A stretch of 64,000 nt of DNA from the NCBI RefSeq assembly GCF_029633865.1, contig NC_079223.1:6814683-6878682 (forward strand). The letters are read 5' to 3'. Positions 1-11,842 of this stretch are shown here, in pieces. The position numbers and the translations under genes are program-made. The notes under the pieces are model-generated. The model was not told the DNA's origin. It was given only the letters and a program-made list of their open reading frames with translations, and ran no database searches. Source of the stretch: Lampris incognitus. Taxonomy: Eukaryota > Chordata > Actinopteri > Lampriformes > Lampridae. How positions within the stretch are numbered: the stretch's first letter is position 1; each line of letters starts with the position of its first letter.

Positions 1-103
1 GGAGTTTTATTCATGGCACTTGCTAATGTGGAATATGTTCTTATATGGTAAAAAAAAACCAACAACAACAACTCACATTTTATGAAATACTCTTTCTTTT
101 TGC

Positions 104-106
104 AGG
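104..106 (+). promoter_or_regulatory. nrxn1: Candidate 3' splice site of the first coding exon
   Basis: CTCTTTCTTTTTGCAG|G at 90-106 is a near-consensus acceptor. If used, the exon with the nrxn1 start would begin at 106 and carry about 637 nt of 5' UTR. A weaker alternative is the AG at 643-644 (CTATTACAG). No core promoter could be identified in 1-742, consistent with an upstream non-coding first exon outside the window. Confidence 0.4.
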
Positions 107-625
107 ACATTTTGAGATTCAGGACCGCCTCGACAGACTGCCTGTTTTGCTGATCTTATCGACCGGCGTTGCTCCATATGGCCTTTTTTCCCCCCCTTTG
201 CTACAAAGGATGCTGAGTGAAAGCCCCAAGCAAGGCTTCGACTAACCCGCCAAAGAACGTTGGCGTGAACATGAAGATTAAAGCTGCTGTTTCATTTCAC
301 ATAACACCGTGCATACAGTAACTGGCACCAGAAGGAGCTGTTCCCTAATTACACAAATTAGACCAAGTGTGCCCAATGGATATATGAATCTCTGTCATTT
401 CCCTCTAAATAGCTATGGCAGACAGGACCTTTAACCGGTTCAAACTATTTTGGCGCTAAGAGTGAGGGGTTTGGCCATTGGCCTGGATAGTGTGAAGTAA
501 TGATATTTGCCCTAGGAGATTAGCGTTGGCCAAGCTTGTCACTATGCAATTTCATTATCATATGTAGCCTTTTATTGTACAATGCACCAGTTCATAGAAA
601 TATATACGTGTGGGCTGTCAGTTCT

Positions 626-706
626 ATGCCTACTCTATTACAGTCAACCCAACACACTTCTTGCTTGAGCAGATTCTATATTCATCCCTATTCAGTCCAA
701 GCCTAA
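626..706 (+). other. Possible uORF upstream of nrxn1 start
   Basis: An ATG at 626 opens a 26-codon frame ending TAA at 704-706, 36 nt before the neurexin ATG. It is in the same frame as the main CDS but separated by that stop. It matters only if 626-706 is in the mature mRNA; other upstream ATGs exist. Confidence 0.25.
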
Positions 707-742
707 GTAACCCTCCGCCTATACATATCTTGTGCTCACACC

Positions 743-1454
743 ATGGTTTTACAAATACGGCACGGTGCCCATATCATATGGGTTGGGCTGCTTATTTGTT
801 GCATGGCAGACACTGGCACTTGTCTAGAATTCACAGGTGCAGAGGGGCAGTGGGCTCGATTTCCAATGTGGAATGCATGTTGCGAGAGTGAGATGAGTTT
901 CAACATGAAAACAAAGAGCTCTCATGGGCTGCTGGTGTACTTCGATGACGAGGGATTCTGTGACTTTTTAGAACTTCTCCTGCACAATGGCAAAGTCAGC
1001 CTCCGTTTCTCAATCTTCTGCGCCGAGCCTGCGACAGTTCTTTCCGATACGGCAGTGAATGACAGTCAGTGGCACAGGGTTACGATAAGGAGAAACTTTA
1101 AAAACACAACCCTGGTGGTGGACGATGAGGTGAAATGGGTCGAGGTCAAATCAAAAAGACGGGATATGACTGTCTTCAGCCACTTGTTTTTGGGCGGAAT
1201 ACCACCGGAATTACGATCCGTGGCGTTACGACTTACATCAGCTGCAGTAAAGGAACAGATGCCTTTCACTGGATGGATAACAGACATAAAGGTCAACAAA
1301 ACGGAGGCAGTGATGATCAACAGCAACGGGGTCTTAAACAGCCTCTGTGGTGCAGCCAATATGTGTTTAAATGGAGGAGTCTGCAGTTTAATTAACGACG
1401 AGCCGACATGTGACTGCTCCAAGACGGGCTTTCAAGGAAAAGACTGCAGTGAAG
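743..1454 (+). CDS. nrxn1: Neurexin-1 alpha, first coding exon (signal peptide, LNS1, EGF1)
   Basis: Encodes the N-terminus of alpha-neurexin-1, a presynaptic single-pass adhesion receptor whose extracellular LNS and EGF domains bind postsynaptic partners. Seen here: a hydrophobic signal peptide at residues 1-27, an LNS1 (laminin G-like) domain at about 28-188 beginning [13 protein letters not shown] and including the neurexin signatures [11 protein letters not shown] and [11 protein letters not shown], and an EGF-like domain with six cysteines (C202, C208, C214, C223, C225, C235). N-glycosylation sequons lie at N106, N121 and N185. The start was chosen because its context is CACCATGG and an in-frame stop lies upstream at 704-706. 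The exon ends after one base of codon 238, followed by GTAAGA at 1455, so it is a phase-1 donor; the frame open to 1510 is intron read-through. Paralogue choice rests on [11 protein letters not shown], which fits neurexin-1 better than my memory of neurexin-2 or -3. Whether this is nrxn1a or nrxn1b cannot be told. Confidence 0.93.
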
Positions 1455-3445
1455 GTAAGACATTTGAATTCACATTTGATCCACACATCTTCACAGCCTT
1501 TCCTCGCTAACCTATTGAATCAACACCTTTTTTTTTAATTAAAGTAAATAGTAAATGTAAGCAGCTTTAGTCATAAAATAATGCATTCTCTTCCTCTACA
1601 GTGTTTGCCTGAAGCTTTGCTGCGTGCTTTAATTTAAAGTTTTGTGTTATGGATCTCAAATTGTTGTTTATGGTGAGTGAATCTCCTGCAAGGCCTCATT
1701 AGCAAAAAATACAGGTGTTCGTCATCCCCAAAGGTGTCTCCCACTCATCTGGAATGGCTCTCGTGGGCTTACGTGACCTTTCAAATACGATCTCCAATGA
1801 CCTACCTCAAATATCATAAACAGGAGTTATCAGTTGCAAGTCAGATGGAACAAACATCCATTATACTACGGAAAACACAGTAAAAAAAACACATGTGATG
1901 CCTATACTGACCCATGTCTAATTAAGTGAAGCCTCTAGAACACAGAACAACATTATAAACATGCAAAGACTTTGGAGACATGCAACGGTATGACAGGGAG
2001 AGGCAGAAACGTGCCATTTTGTGTTAAGCTCTAATGTAATGTGCTCCGGTACATTACGTCAATCTCTGCTTGTCGAGCAGGCCGGTATATTTCCAAAGCT
2101 CATAATGAAAAAGCACAAAAAAAAACAAAAAACTGCTGCGTTAGATCATTTTAATTGAATGAATAAAAATGACTTCAACTGTGTGCTTGAAAACTCTGGG
2201 TGATGAATATCACCTCGGAGCTTTATTTATTCAGGACGTTTCACTCAAAACTATGAGCCCTGTTGCTTTTGGCATTGCCTTCACCAAAATTATTTTAGCT
2301 CTTTAAAGTTGGCAAATGAAAGAAAGATGGTCTAGTTAATTGCAGAGCATGAGCTTAAGATTTTTGTATCGCATAACAAATATTTTGAAAATAGGATTTA
2401 GAAGTTCTAGTGATTGCTTTCCCTGACACTTAAAAAGCTATGAATAAATACATTTCTTATTCCTTTTTTTTCCCCTCTTCACAAGTGTAGAGTTGTCTAC
2501 AGGGTCCATGATACTCATTATTAACTGTGGTAATATTACCTATCGCAACTTGCGAGGTTAGATGTGTGATGATGCAGTACATTTAAAAGTCCATTTTGTT
2601 AAACTATGTACACTGTATGTTTTATATGGTGACCAAGGCAGTTTGGATCAACTCAAATTTCTCTCAAATCACCAATTTGTTGAGATTTGCAACACTGTCA
2701 GTTTGTTCATACAGTGAAAGTAGATGGATTATTTTTAGAGTTAAAAACAGTGCATTTCTCGAGTATGCTTTAATGAGTAATTACTTGTCATCAGGTTTAT
2801 GGCTGTTTGACTTCCATAACATGCTTCAGCTAATGGTATTCTTTGCCTTTTAGCATGAATATCCACCTCATTTTGAGACTTTGATGGCTAGAAGGTAAAT
2901 CTGTCCTTGCGGAGAGATGACACAAGGTGAAAACCATGCAAGAATTTTCCTGTAAACTTCTCATAAGCACCTCATGTGTTTTGGACACTTTAAGCTAAAT
3001 GTCAGGTGTATTTGTTTTTAGCCCGCCATCTCAATCTAGTTTTCATGGGACACAAGATATATGTTGTGATAGGTTTGTTGCAGGACAGCTATGAAACTGC
3101 TGTCATTACATAAATTATAAACATACAATGCATAAAGGATGAGTTCAGTAATATTTTAATTGATTTGACCAAGACATCACTAAATGCATAATAGTCTTAT
3201 CGGTGATTGGGTCTCTTAACAGTTTTTACATACATGCCGAGCCTTGGACATATTCATCACTATATCTGTGTACTGAATTATAAGGAATGGATGACACCTG
3301 GGTGTCATAGTTACTTCTTGGCTTTATATCAAACCCGAAGACTGGTGCTATTATGAGACCATTAAGCAGAATGAGGTGCTCAATATGGTGCTCACGTTCA
3401 TAGTGGCATTTGTATAGACTCCAGCTAAGTCAAGTTTTTTTCAAT
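1455..3445. other. Unique intronic sequence
   Basis: AT-rich, with short A-runs near 2110-2140. No repeat family, coding homology or RNA gene was recognised in these 2 kb next to the donor site. Confidence 0.6.
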
Positions 3446-3474
3446 CTTCCAACTAGGGCTGTGCGATATGACCA

Positions 3475-4262
3475 AAATCTCATATCACGATATCGGTCAT
3501 TCATATCATGATAACGATACATATCACGATATTATAGGCCATCCATATCACGATAATGATACATATCCCGATATAGGTCATTCATATCACAATAACGATA
3601 CATATCACGATATAGGTCATTCATATCACGATAACAATACATATCCCAATATAGGTCATTCATATCATGATAACAATACATGTCACGACATAGGTCATTC
3701 ATATCACAATAACGATACACATCACGATATAGGTCATTCATATCACGATAACGATACATATCACGATATGGGTCGTTCATATGACAATAATGATACACAT
3801 CGTGATATAGGTCATTCATATCACGATAACGATACATATCACGGTATAGGTCATTCATATCACGATAATACATATCACGGTATAGATCATATCACGATAA
3901 CGATACATATCGCGATATAGTCCATTCATATCACGATAACGATACATATCACGATAATACATATCATATAGGTCATTCATATCGCAATAACGGTACATAT
4001 CATGATATAGTCCATTCATATCACGATAATGATACATATCACGGTATAGGTCATTTATATCACGATAACGCTACATATCACGATATAGTCCATTCATATC
4101 ATGGTAACAATACATATCACGATATAGGTCATTCATATCCCGATAACGATCCATATCATGATACAGTCCATTCATATCACGGTAACAATACATATCATGA
4201 TACAGTCCATTCATATCACGATAACGATACATGTCACGATAGCGATACATATCACGATATAG
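3475..4262. repeat. 39-bp tandem array inside the hAT element
   Basis: About 20 degenerate units built from the half-motifs CATATCACGATAACGATA and CATATCACGATATAGGTCAT. Because 39 is a multiple of 3 the array stays open in several frames (13-residue repeats such as GHSYHDNDTYHDI), but these are repeat artefacts, not proteins. There are no unique spacers, so it is not CRISPR-like. Confidence 0.9.
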
Positions 4263-4400
4263 CACATTTTCTGTAAATTCAATGAATAAATAGTTGAAAT
4301 AAAATGATCACATGGATAGGCCTATTTCTTGTTAGATTTTGAATTAGATAATCAACAAATAAAAGGTATTTACTCATATTTGATTATTTTTCTCCTTTAT

Positions 4401-4700
4401 TTAGAACCTTTGTGTAAATTTTGAGCACTCGACTGTGCTTTTGCAGCTCTCATCCGTAGACTCTCCGTACTGTTTGACATGATTGTTGTGTAGGTGATAA
4501 AAGAGGCTGGTGGTGTTTGAGTCTGTTGTGGGGACCGGCGTGCAGCATATTTTGCAAAGTACGGCTTTCTGGTCCGTGTCAGATGACCATACGATAGAAG
4601 CAGCCCCCCTTTTAGGTACAAGCTCCTCATTTTGTCCTGGCTGGTCGGAGTCCTTCTGTTTGGAATTACCCCATTCTGCATTACGTTCACCGTCCTCCAT
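4401..4700 (-). pseudogene. hAT transposase N-terminal fragment (BED zinc finger)
   Basis: From an ATG at 4700 the frame reads MEDGERNAEW and then a BED-finger pattern: a Trp (in SIVWSS), the pair CKIC, Thr-Ser-Leu, then HLHNNH, giving the C-x2-C...H-x4-H metal-binding layout. BED fingers bind DNA at hAT ends. The frame stops at 4401-4403 just before the tandem array, so the RNase H-like catalytic domain is missing. The open frame runs beyond 4700 up to 5105, past the element's edge, which is chance. Confidence 0.7.
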
Positions 4701-4910
4701 GTTTGTTTGTGTTGCCTTCATGCAAATATTTCCTGCCTGCGTCCGTGCTGTGCAAATAGCGGAAAGGGTCATCCAAATGACAAAAAAAATTGTCATGAAG
4801 AGTGTAACTTGCGACACAATGAAATAAACAATAGGGCTTAATATAAAACGATAGATGTTTTCTATTGTCACACAATATATATCGTCATATCGCACAGCCC
4901 TACTTCCAAC

Positions 4911-5490
4911 TAAGTGTTGAATCCAGTGTGTGTTAGAGATTAAAGGAGACAGGGGCTGAAGATGTGTTAACTTGATCAGATTGCTTTTTTTAGTGTCAAG
5001 TAAACGCTGTGGGATTAATAGCCGTAATGGCCGTGAGTGCCTGCTTGACCTTCTCCAACCAAACCCAGACAAACTTAACAGTGGTACTGTCAGTTTCCTA
5101 CTCATGAAATTATTGAAGTCCTCTGGGTGTGCTACTTGCTTGGTGAGGCTTGCACATCCACATCAATATTCTGAACTTGCTCATAGACTCACAGGGAAAA
5201 GGGTGAGTAAACCTGAGTCTACAAAAACAATCAATAAAAAAAACTATTAAAATCCCCAACCTAAAACATGACAAACCTTGGATCTGATAGAGTGAATGCT
5301 TTTCATCACACTGTTCGAGCGTCACACAGCGACATTGACAAAGAGGTGAATTTTTGAGACTGACACTCGCCGATGTTCCAGTCGTGTTTGAAATGTGGAG
5401 ATGGAGGCTGACAAGAGACTCAGAAACAGAGTACCACCTGAAACTCATCCTCAAGGCCCATGTCCACCGTTAAAAGTCTCTCTCTCAGTT
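4911..5490. other. Unique intronic sequence
   Basis: Nothing identifiable. Short open frames on both strands overlap one another and match no known family. Confidence 0.5.
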
Positions 5491-5491
5491 C

Positions 5492-5606
5492 CGTGACCTA
5501 TGGAGGTCGTAGGAGCACAGCTGATGCCTCAACAGGTTGGGTCATCGTTGTGTTTCAGTAGGGGGAGTACCTGGTGGTGCCTATCTCCTCTCCAGGTATG
5601 GATGGC
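5492..5606 (+). repeat. Dispersed repeat F, copy 1
   Basis: Contains GAGCACAGCTGATGCCTCAA and CAGTAGGGGGAGTACCTGGT. The same block occurs in the opposite orientation at 58556-58676. Family unknown. Confidence 0.65.
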
Positions 5607-6550
5607 CGTTGGTTCACAGAGGAACTCATCCGCCCTCTGACAGATGTTGTTTTTAGTCCTGCTGGGTGTCCACACACCCTCCTCGCAACAACCGAAGGGT
5701 TGAAGTGGGGGTGCCGGTTTAGTCGCCGACGACCCGATGGTTGCAGTTTAACGTCGTACCCAGGCCGTTAAAAGTATGTGCTCTGAAAAGGCTTTACCTC
5801 ATATGACACATCAAGCCACGGAACAGAAAATACATCTAGTTCAATACCAAACATTAAAACCAGCCTTTTACCGTAACGTATTCAAGTCAAGGTTATTTGT
5901 ATTGCCCCAAATCACAGTTAGAGGCTTAGAGGGCTTTGTAGTCAGACGGTGAAAAATGGGTAGATACAGTAAATTGCGATGGAAGGCACCTTCACTATGG
6001 AAGAGGAAAACTTCACAGAATGAACCTTTTCAGGGAAGAAATAGGGCAAATCCCTGCAACAGCATAAGGGATATGTACTGGATGTGTATTCAGTTGTTGC
6101 CAAGCGGGCAATTTAGGCGATGTGTCAAGAGATTTAGGAACAAAACCCCTAAGGACTACACTTAATAAGGAAAGATGGTATGCTGGGATAGCACTCTATA
6201 CAGAAGCATGTCGAGCTTTGCCACAGAGCAGGACCGTCCCATGCAGCATCAGCAACCAAGTGCAACAGAGCCCTGGAAGAAAAGAATGGATGTCTCATAG
6301 ACACCGTGTGCAGACCCAGACACATCACTCACAGAGACGTAGAGCACAGAGTGAGCATGATGCATAGCTTGAGCTGTCACAAATGATGAAGAAGCAGTCA
6401 CTCACAAAAGACAAAACTAAAGGTGGTCAAGAGTCTCCAAAGCGGGTGGGTCAACGGGAACAGGGGATGCATTGTAGACAGAAGCCTCAACTCCCCCATT
6501 GCAGCATTGCCTGTGAGCAGCACAAACTTAAGTATTGAAAAGAGGATAAG
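5607..6550. other. Unique sequence with a weak repeat remnant
   Basis: The stretch 5882-5942 (TCAAGGTTATTTGTATTGCC) resembles degraded retroelement 3' ends common in fish. The rest shows nothing recognisable. Confidence 0.45.
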
Positions 6551-6983
6551 GGGGTGTCTGGGTAGCATGGCAGTCTATTCTGTTGCCTACCAACACGGGG
6601 GTCGCCGGTTCAAATCCCTGTGTTATCTCCAGCTTGGTCAGGTGTCCCTACAGACACAATTGGCCGTGTCTGTGGGTGGGAAGCCAGATGTGGGTATATG
6701 TGTCCTGGTCGCCGCAATAGCGCCTCCTCCGGTCGGTCAGGGCGCTTGTTGGGGGGGGGGGACTGGGGGGAATAGCGTGATCCTCCCACGCGCGACGCCC
6801 CCCTGGTGAAACTCCTCACTGTCAGGTGAAAAGAAGCGGCTGGGGACTCCACATGTATGGGAGGAGGCAGGTGGTAGTCTGCAGCCCTCCCGGGATCGGC
6901 AGAGGGGGTGGAGCAGCGACCGGGATGGCTCAGAAGAGTGGGGTGATTGGCCGGATACAATTGGGGGGAAAAGGGGGGGGGGT
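6551..6983 (+). mobile_element. SINE family A, copy 1
   Basis: Full-length copy of the dominant SINE. Its 5' head is tRNA-like: an A-box-like GGTAGCATGG and a B-box-like GGTTCAAATC. The body includes GTGAAACTCCTCACTGTCAG and a 3' AATTGGGG followed by a G/A-rich tail. Short open frames here come from the SINE body. Confidence 0.9.
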
Positions 6984-7320
6984 AATAAAGCGAGCCCTTT
7001 CACATAACAGGCAGACTCATATGCTGACAACAATCATACCGAGAAAGAGATAGACGGTGTTAAGCTAGATATATGCGGAAACAGTGGTGCGTTTGTGGGC
7101 GAGTGCATTGGTGTTGACACTGAAATTGACGGTCAGTATTAGCTATGCATGTAATTCAGCAGACAGTTGACAAGCTGTTAAGGTTTTGGAGATGTGCATG
7201 TCTGTTAGACTGCAAACTAGACACTCAGAAGCCTCTTCTCTGTGCTGCTGTGCAGCAGTGTTTACATAGACCTACAAAAAAGTTTGTCATCGCCTTTAGA
7301 AAGGTGCCAAAGCTTTCAGG

Positions 7321-7387
<67 letters not shown>

Positions 7388-7814
7388 TGTGTGTTTGTGT
7401 GTGTGTGTGTTTGGGGAGACCTTGAGTTTAGTGCTGACTAGCCAAGACTAATCTAACCTTGCACTGAGGCTGCAAACCTCCAGGAGAAGAGAAATTAAAG
7501 GACATGCCGGTGTTTCTGCATGTTTTAGCCCTTTAACTATAAATAGTGTGTACATTACTACCAACCCTTTTCCAGAGCATATCACTGTATTTTATATTTT
7601 CTGATGCATTTGTCCTACCTTCCTCAGAGCTGTTGGTTTCCATTCATTTCAGTACAGTATGAAACACGCAGAGACTTGAAACTTGCTTGAGGTAAGAAGT
7701 CTATTGTGGTGAACATCCTGTCGACATCATTTTTGTCAGAGTTACGCTGTCGTCCCGGGTGGTGCATTCGATTGTGCTCAGACATCCATGATTTGAAAGT
7801 TGTCTGCTGAAAAA
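6984..7814. other. Intronic sequence with a GT microsatellite
   Basis: Apart from the dinucleotide run at 7322-7412 no element or exon was recognised. Confidence 0.5.
7322..7412. repeat. (GT)n microsatellite
   Basis: About 90 bp of near-perfect GT with a few TTGT interruptions towards its right end. Confidence 0.98.
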
Positions 7815-8235
7815 GTCCCCCCGCCTTTTCTCCCCAGTTGTATCCGGCCAATTACCCCACTCTACCGAGCTGTCCCGGTTGCTGCTCCACCCCCTCTGCC
7901 GATCCGGGAAGGGCTGCAGACGACCACATGCCTCCTCCAATACATGTGGAGTTGCAAGCCGCTTCTTTTCACCTGACAGTGAGGAGTTTCACCAGGGGGA
8001 CTTAGCGCATGGGTGGATCATGCTATTCCCCCCAGTTCCCCCTCGCCCCTGAACAGGCGCCCTGACCGACCAGAGGAGGCGCTAGTGCAGCGACCCGCAT
8101 CCGGCTTCCCACCCGCAGACACGGCCAATTGTGTCTGTAGGGACTCCCTACCAAGCCAGAGGTAACACGGGGATTCGAACCGGCGATCCCCGTGTTCGTA
8201 GGCTACGGAATAGAACTCTTCGCCACCTTGATGCC
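7815..8235 (-). mobile_element. SINE family A, copy 2
   Basis: Minus-strand copy with tail at 7815-7850 and tRNA-like head at the right end (CCTTGATGCC at 8226-8235). The B box on the minus strand is GGTTCGAATCCCCG. Confidence 0.9.
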
Positions 8236-8770
8236 AAAAGCAATGTAATTAATACTAAAAGCTACCAAATACACTTTATCCTTTCCACAACATCCATGTT
8301 TGGATATTGCTGATCCGTGATGATTATAAGACAACATAGCTCATGAATGCAATGGTGTAGTAGCCACCTGCTACAACTCTGATGTGTGAATGTATTGGAA
8401 AACACCTCCCAGACGACTGTTCACAATTGCATTGTCCCACAATGACAGCAAACAATAAAGTCATCAGAATGTTCACTGTGATGGATTATAACTTTATTCA
8501 TGTAGCACCTTTCAAGAGCAGACGCGTCACAAAGTGCTTCACAGAGGAAATAGTCGTATCTTAAGTTAGTTTTAAGTCTCTGCAAGTTGAATTTGACGCT
8601 GCACTGAAATGAATAGAAACCAGTGGCTTCCAGTACGGAAGCAAAAACACACAAAACAACCTAAAACATGACGTCATGCTTTGTAAAATGGACGGCAGTC
8701 TGTCAATGAAAGAAAAAATGGGCAAAAACACTGGTATGTCCCTTTTAAGGTTAAACATAAATGAATCTAG
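8236..8770. other. Intronic sequence with a retroelement 3'-end fragment
   Basis: At 8479-8560, GTAGCACCTTTCAAGAGC and AAAGTGCTTCACAGAGG match the style of LINE 3' ends, as at 24780-24835. The remainder is unassigned. Confidence 0.5.
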
Positions 8771-9222
8771 AGCGTCCGGGTGGCGTGGCAGTCTATTCCG
8801 TTGCCTACCAACACGGGGATCACTGGTTCGAATCCCCGTGTTACCTCCGGCTTGGTCGGGCGTCCCTACAGACACAATTGGCCGTGTCTGTCGGTGGGAA
8901 GCCGGATGTGGGTATGTGTCCTGGTCGCTGCACTAGCGCCTCCTTTGGTTGGTTGGTTGGGGCGCCTATTCGGGTGGGGTGGGGGGGACTGCGGGGAATA
9001 GCGTGATCCTCCCACATGCTACATCCCCCTGGTGAAACTCCTCACTGTCAGGTGAAAAGAAGCGGCTGGTGACTCCACATGTATGGGAGGAGGCATGTGG
9101 TAGTTTTCAGCCCTCCCCGGATCGGCAGAGGGGGTGAAGCAGCGACCGGGACGGCTCGGAAGAGTGGGGTGCCCGGTACAACTGGGAAGAAAAAAGGAGG
9201 GGAAAAAAATCTAAAAAAAAAA
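8771..9222 (+). mobile_element. SINE family A, copy 3
   Basis: Near full length, from GCGTCCGGGTGGCGTGG to an A-rich tail at about 9190-9222. It carries a clean B box (GGTTCGAATCCCCG). Confidence 0.92.
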
Positions 9223-10059
9223 CAACCGAAACAACAAAACTGATAAACCCAGAGGAACCTGAGTTACCTACAACATCCACACATTTATTTGATTCACAGA
9301 CACGCAACAACCCAGCAAACCGTCCACAGCTTGTCATCTTAAACAGCACAACGGGGAGCGAGGGCAACCCCCGATCACTATCCAGCTACGCTACAATAAA
9401 CCTCCGCTCCGCTGCACTGCAACGACTAGATGCCCTTTCTTACACAGTCACAATGGCACCACACAAAGTGAATTTTACTAAGCTATTTTAACCAATCAAT
9501 GAGGTATTTATGCCTTTTATTAGCCGGTTGTTAACGGCAGAGTCAAACAGCGTTGCAAAGCCTCATCGAGTCAAATCCTTCGGTTTTGGGCCTCACCCAC
9601 CCAGACCCTTTGCACCCTGCATGGTACTAGAGAGCCGCTGAGCTGAGGTGTCACAGGACACTGCCAGGCGTGGATTATTATTTCTCCCGGGAAAAATCAT
9701 TTGGTCAAAAACCATCAGTACATATTATCACTAAAATAATCCATTCCGTGTTTTACTCGGCCATAATGTAGGCTGTGTTGTCAGCTGTGTGGAGTTGGTC
9801 ATCAGAATGTGAAGTACTGAGAATAGCTACCTCTCTATTCTTGCAAGCCATAAAAGAAAATGGAAAGGTTCAGAAGCAAATTATCTGCATTCTGCTGTTA
9901 TGCAACACGATTGGAAGTGTGGATTTTCCCCCCTTACAGATGCCGTCAGCGCCACTTGCTTTCTCGCAGGCCTGCGGGGTTGCACGGGTTTACGTAATGG
10001 TGATCAAAGCGTGTCGTCGTGAGTTTTGTGGAGTAAATGGTCATTTTGATTTTTGATTT
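9223..10059. other. Unique intronic sequence
   Basis: No repeat signature or conserved coding pattern seen. The 93-residue open frame at 9775-10056 resembles nothing I know. Confidence 0.5.
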
Positions 10060-10799
10060 TGAGGTAGTTTATTGACCCCTGTGGAGAAATTACGCCCTGC
10101 ATTTAACCAGTGATGGTTCTAGACCATTTCAAATGGGGGGGGGGTGCAGGCTGGGGCCACATGCGAGTTTAGGGGTACCAAATATATTAAGCACAACTGT
10201 GCACAGTTTGATTAGCTCGAAGAAGACTTCCTTGTATGGTTCGATGAACAATGTTAGCTCTACTACATCAGAGGGCCTCTGCATTCCATTCTTTGCTTTC
10301 TAAAATTCTTTTGGTATTTAAATGGTTCGACTGTACAACATGATTTATTTTCTGGTTCCACATTTATTATTTTTTTCTGCCTTACGAAAATATTCGCCAC
10401 AGTTGGGGGGGCCAGGGGGGGGTCCAGGCTTAATATTATGGGGGTACTGGCCCCCCTTGCCCCCCTCTTAAAACCGCCACTGCATTTAACCCATCCTAGC
10501 TGTGTAGCTAGGAGCAGTGGGCAGCCGCCGTGCAGCACCCGGGGACCAACTCCAGTTCGTCTTGCCGTGCCTCGGTCGGGGGCACAGACAGGAGTGTTAA
10601 CCCTAACACACGTCTTTCTGATGGTGGGGGAAACCAGAGCACACGGAGAAAACCCACTGCAGGCACGGGGGAGAACATGCAGAACTCCACACGGAGGACA
10701 ACCCGGGATGACCCCCAAGGTTGGACAACCCCGGGGTTCGAACCCAGGACCTTCTTGCTGTGAGGCGACAGTGCTAAGCACTGGGCCGCCGTGCCGCTC
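10060..10799 (-). mobile_element. SINE family B' split by a hAT element
   Basis: Minus-strand tRNA-headed SINE: its head at about 10799 reads GGCACGGCGGCCCAGTGC with B box GGTTCGAACCCCGGGG. Its 3' part ends near 10060 (TTTATTGACCCCTGTGGAGA on the plus strand). It is interrupted by the 375-bp hAT element at 10108-10482, so the SINE is the older insertion. It shares the head with family B but has a different body. Confidence 0.8.
10108..10482. mobile_element. Small hAT-type element inside SINE B'
   Basis: The ends CAGTGATGGTTCTA and (reverse-complemented) CAGTGGCGGTTTTA match at 11 of 14 positions. A perfect 8-bp target duplication CATTTAAC lies at 10100-10107 and 10483-10490. Interior has G-runs and no coding potential. 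Confidence 0.82.
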
Positions 10800-11400
10800 G
10801 TAATAGCCGAGCCAATCAGAGTCAAGTAGTAAACAAAGCTACTGACCTCTGCAGACATGATCAATCAAAGATCAAACTACGCTGTTGTCACAATGTCTGC
10901 GAAACACTGTCCTCAGTGATGCTGTGTATCCAGATGATGCCGTGTATATTGTCTAAACACAACAAGAGACATCCAGTGACACAATTGCATAGTGCTTTGA
11001 AATTTACCTTTCCATTAAATCACTTAAAAGCTGTTGTTTTACTTTGATCAGATGAAAGGATTACAGGATTTGCCACCGGACCTGTCAACTCTCCTTCAAC
11101 CGACCAAAAACCTGCACATTACATGACCTCTCTCCTCTCTCACGCACACACACGGACACACACGCACACGCGCTCACAAATCCCTTTGTTCGGCTAAAAC
11201 AATTATTTAAATGCACTGCACTGTGTTATGCCTGATAGCTTCACAGAATCTGGCCTCTCATCGCTCATTAGAGAAATAACCTGGATGCAGGTTTATCTTT
11301 TATCACGATGAAATTACATCACCTCGTGTATTTTATCTGACATTAACATAAATCAGCACAGGTGGAAGTAGCGCAGAGGCATCCGATATCGTCACGCGTC
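10800..11400. other. Unique intronic sequence
   Basis: Contains only a short CA-rich run at 11143-11175. No element recognised. Confidence 0.5.
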
Positions 11401-11565
11401 GGCGGGGCGGTGGCAGCTCAGAGGTAGAGCGGAGCGGGTCGTCCGGTAACTGCAGGGTCGCCGGTTTGATTCCCCGGCTTCTCCTGGAAAAAAAATGCCG
11501 AGTTGTACCTGAGCAAGACGTCTAACCCCTAACTGCTGCCGGGGAGCACGGTTGACAACGTCATT

Positions 11566-11599
<34 letters not shown>

Positions 11600-11668
11600 A
11601 AGCATTAATTAGTGTAAAGTGCTCTGAGTGGCTGTTGTAGCTAGTAAAGCACTATATAAATACAGCTA
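11401..11668 (+). mobile_element. SINE family D, copy 1
   Basis: tRNA-headed SINE with A-box region CAGCTCAGAGGTAGAGCG and B box GGTTTGATTCC. The conserved body TACCTGAGCAAGACGTCTAA is followed by a GT run (11568-11597) and the family 3' end AAAGCACTATATAAATACAG. Confidence 0.8.
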
Positions 11669-11842
11669 GTTGCTTTTTACACCACATTTAATTTTGTCCT
11701 TTAAGTGTAGTTTTTATTGGTGTAGGTGGTGGACTCACGGTGACTTAGATAAAACGCTGATTGCATTCACACCCTTAATTCATTGTAGATGGAAAATAGA
11801 GCTTAGAAGTCAGAAAATTTCATCAGAAATCTGTTCATCATA

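Larger units (their letters stand above)
3454..4902. mobile_element. Non-autonomous hAT transposon with 8-bp target duplication
   Basis: Perfect 19-bp terminal inverted repeats, TAGGGCTGTGCGATATGAC at 3454-3472 and its reverse complement at 4884-4902, are flanked by a perfect 8-bp duplication CTTCCAAC (3446-3453 and 4903-4910). An 8-bp duplication is the hAT hallmark. The 1449-bp body holds a 39-bp tandem array and a minus-strand BED zinc-finger fragment, so it derives from a hAT element that lost its catalytic part. Confidence 0.9.

Noticed and set aside
1066..1422. 118-residue minus-strand frame over the first nrxn1 exon
   Set aside because: Antisense shadow of the LNS1/EGF1 coding sequence.
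3468..4265. Long open frames of 13-residue repeats on both strands
   Set aside because: They follow from a 39-bp tandem unit, read equally well on both strands, and lie inside a transposon.
6423..6809. Recurrent peptide family (NPRVTSGLVGRPYRHNW and similar) at about 20 sites
   Set aside because: All are translations of family A SINEs; shared residues reflect shared repeat DNA, not a gene family.
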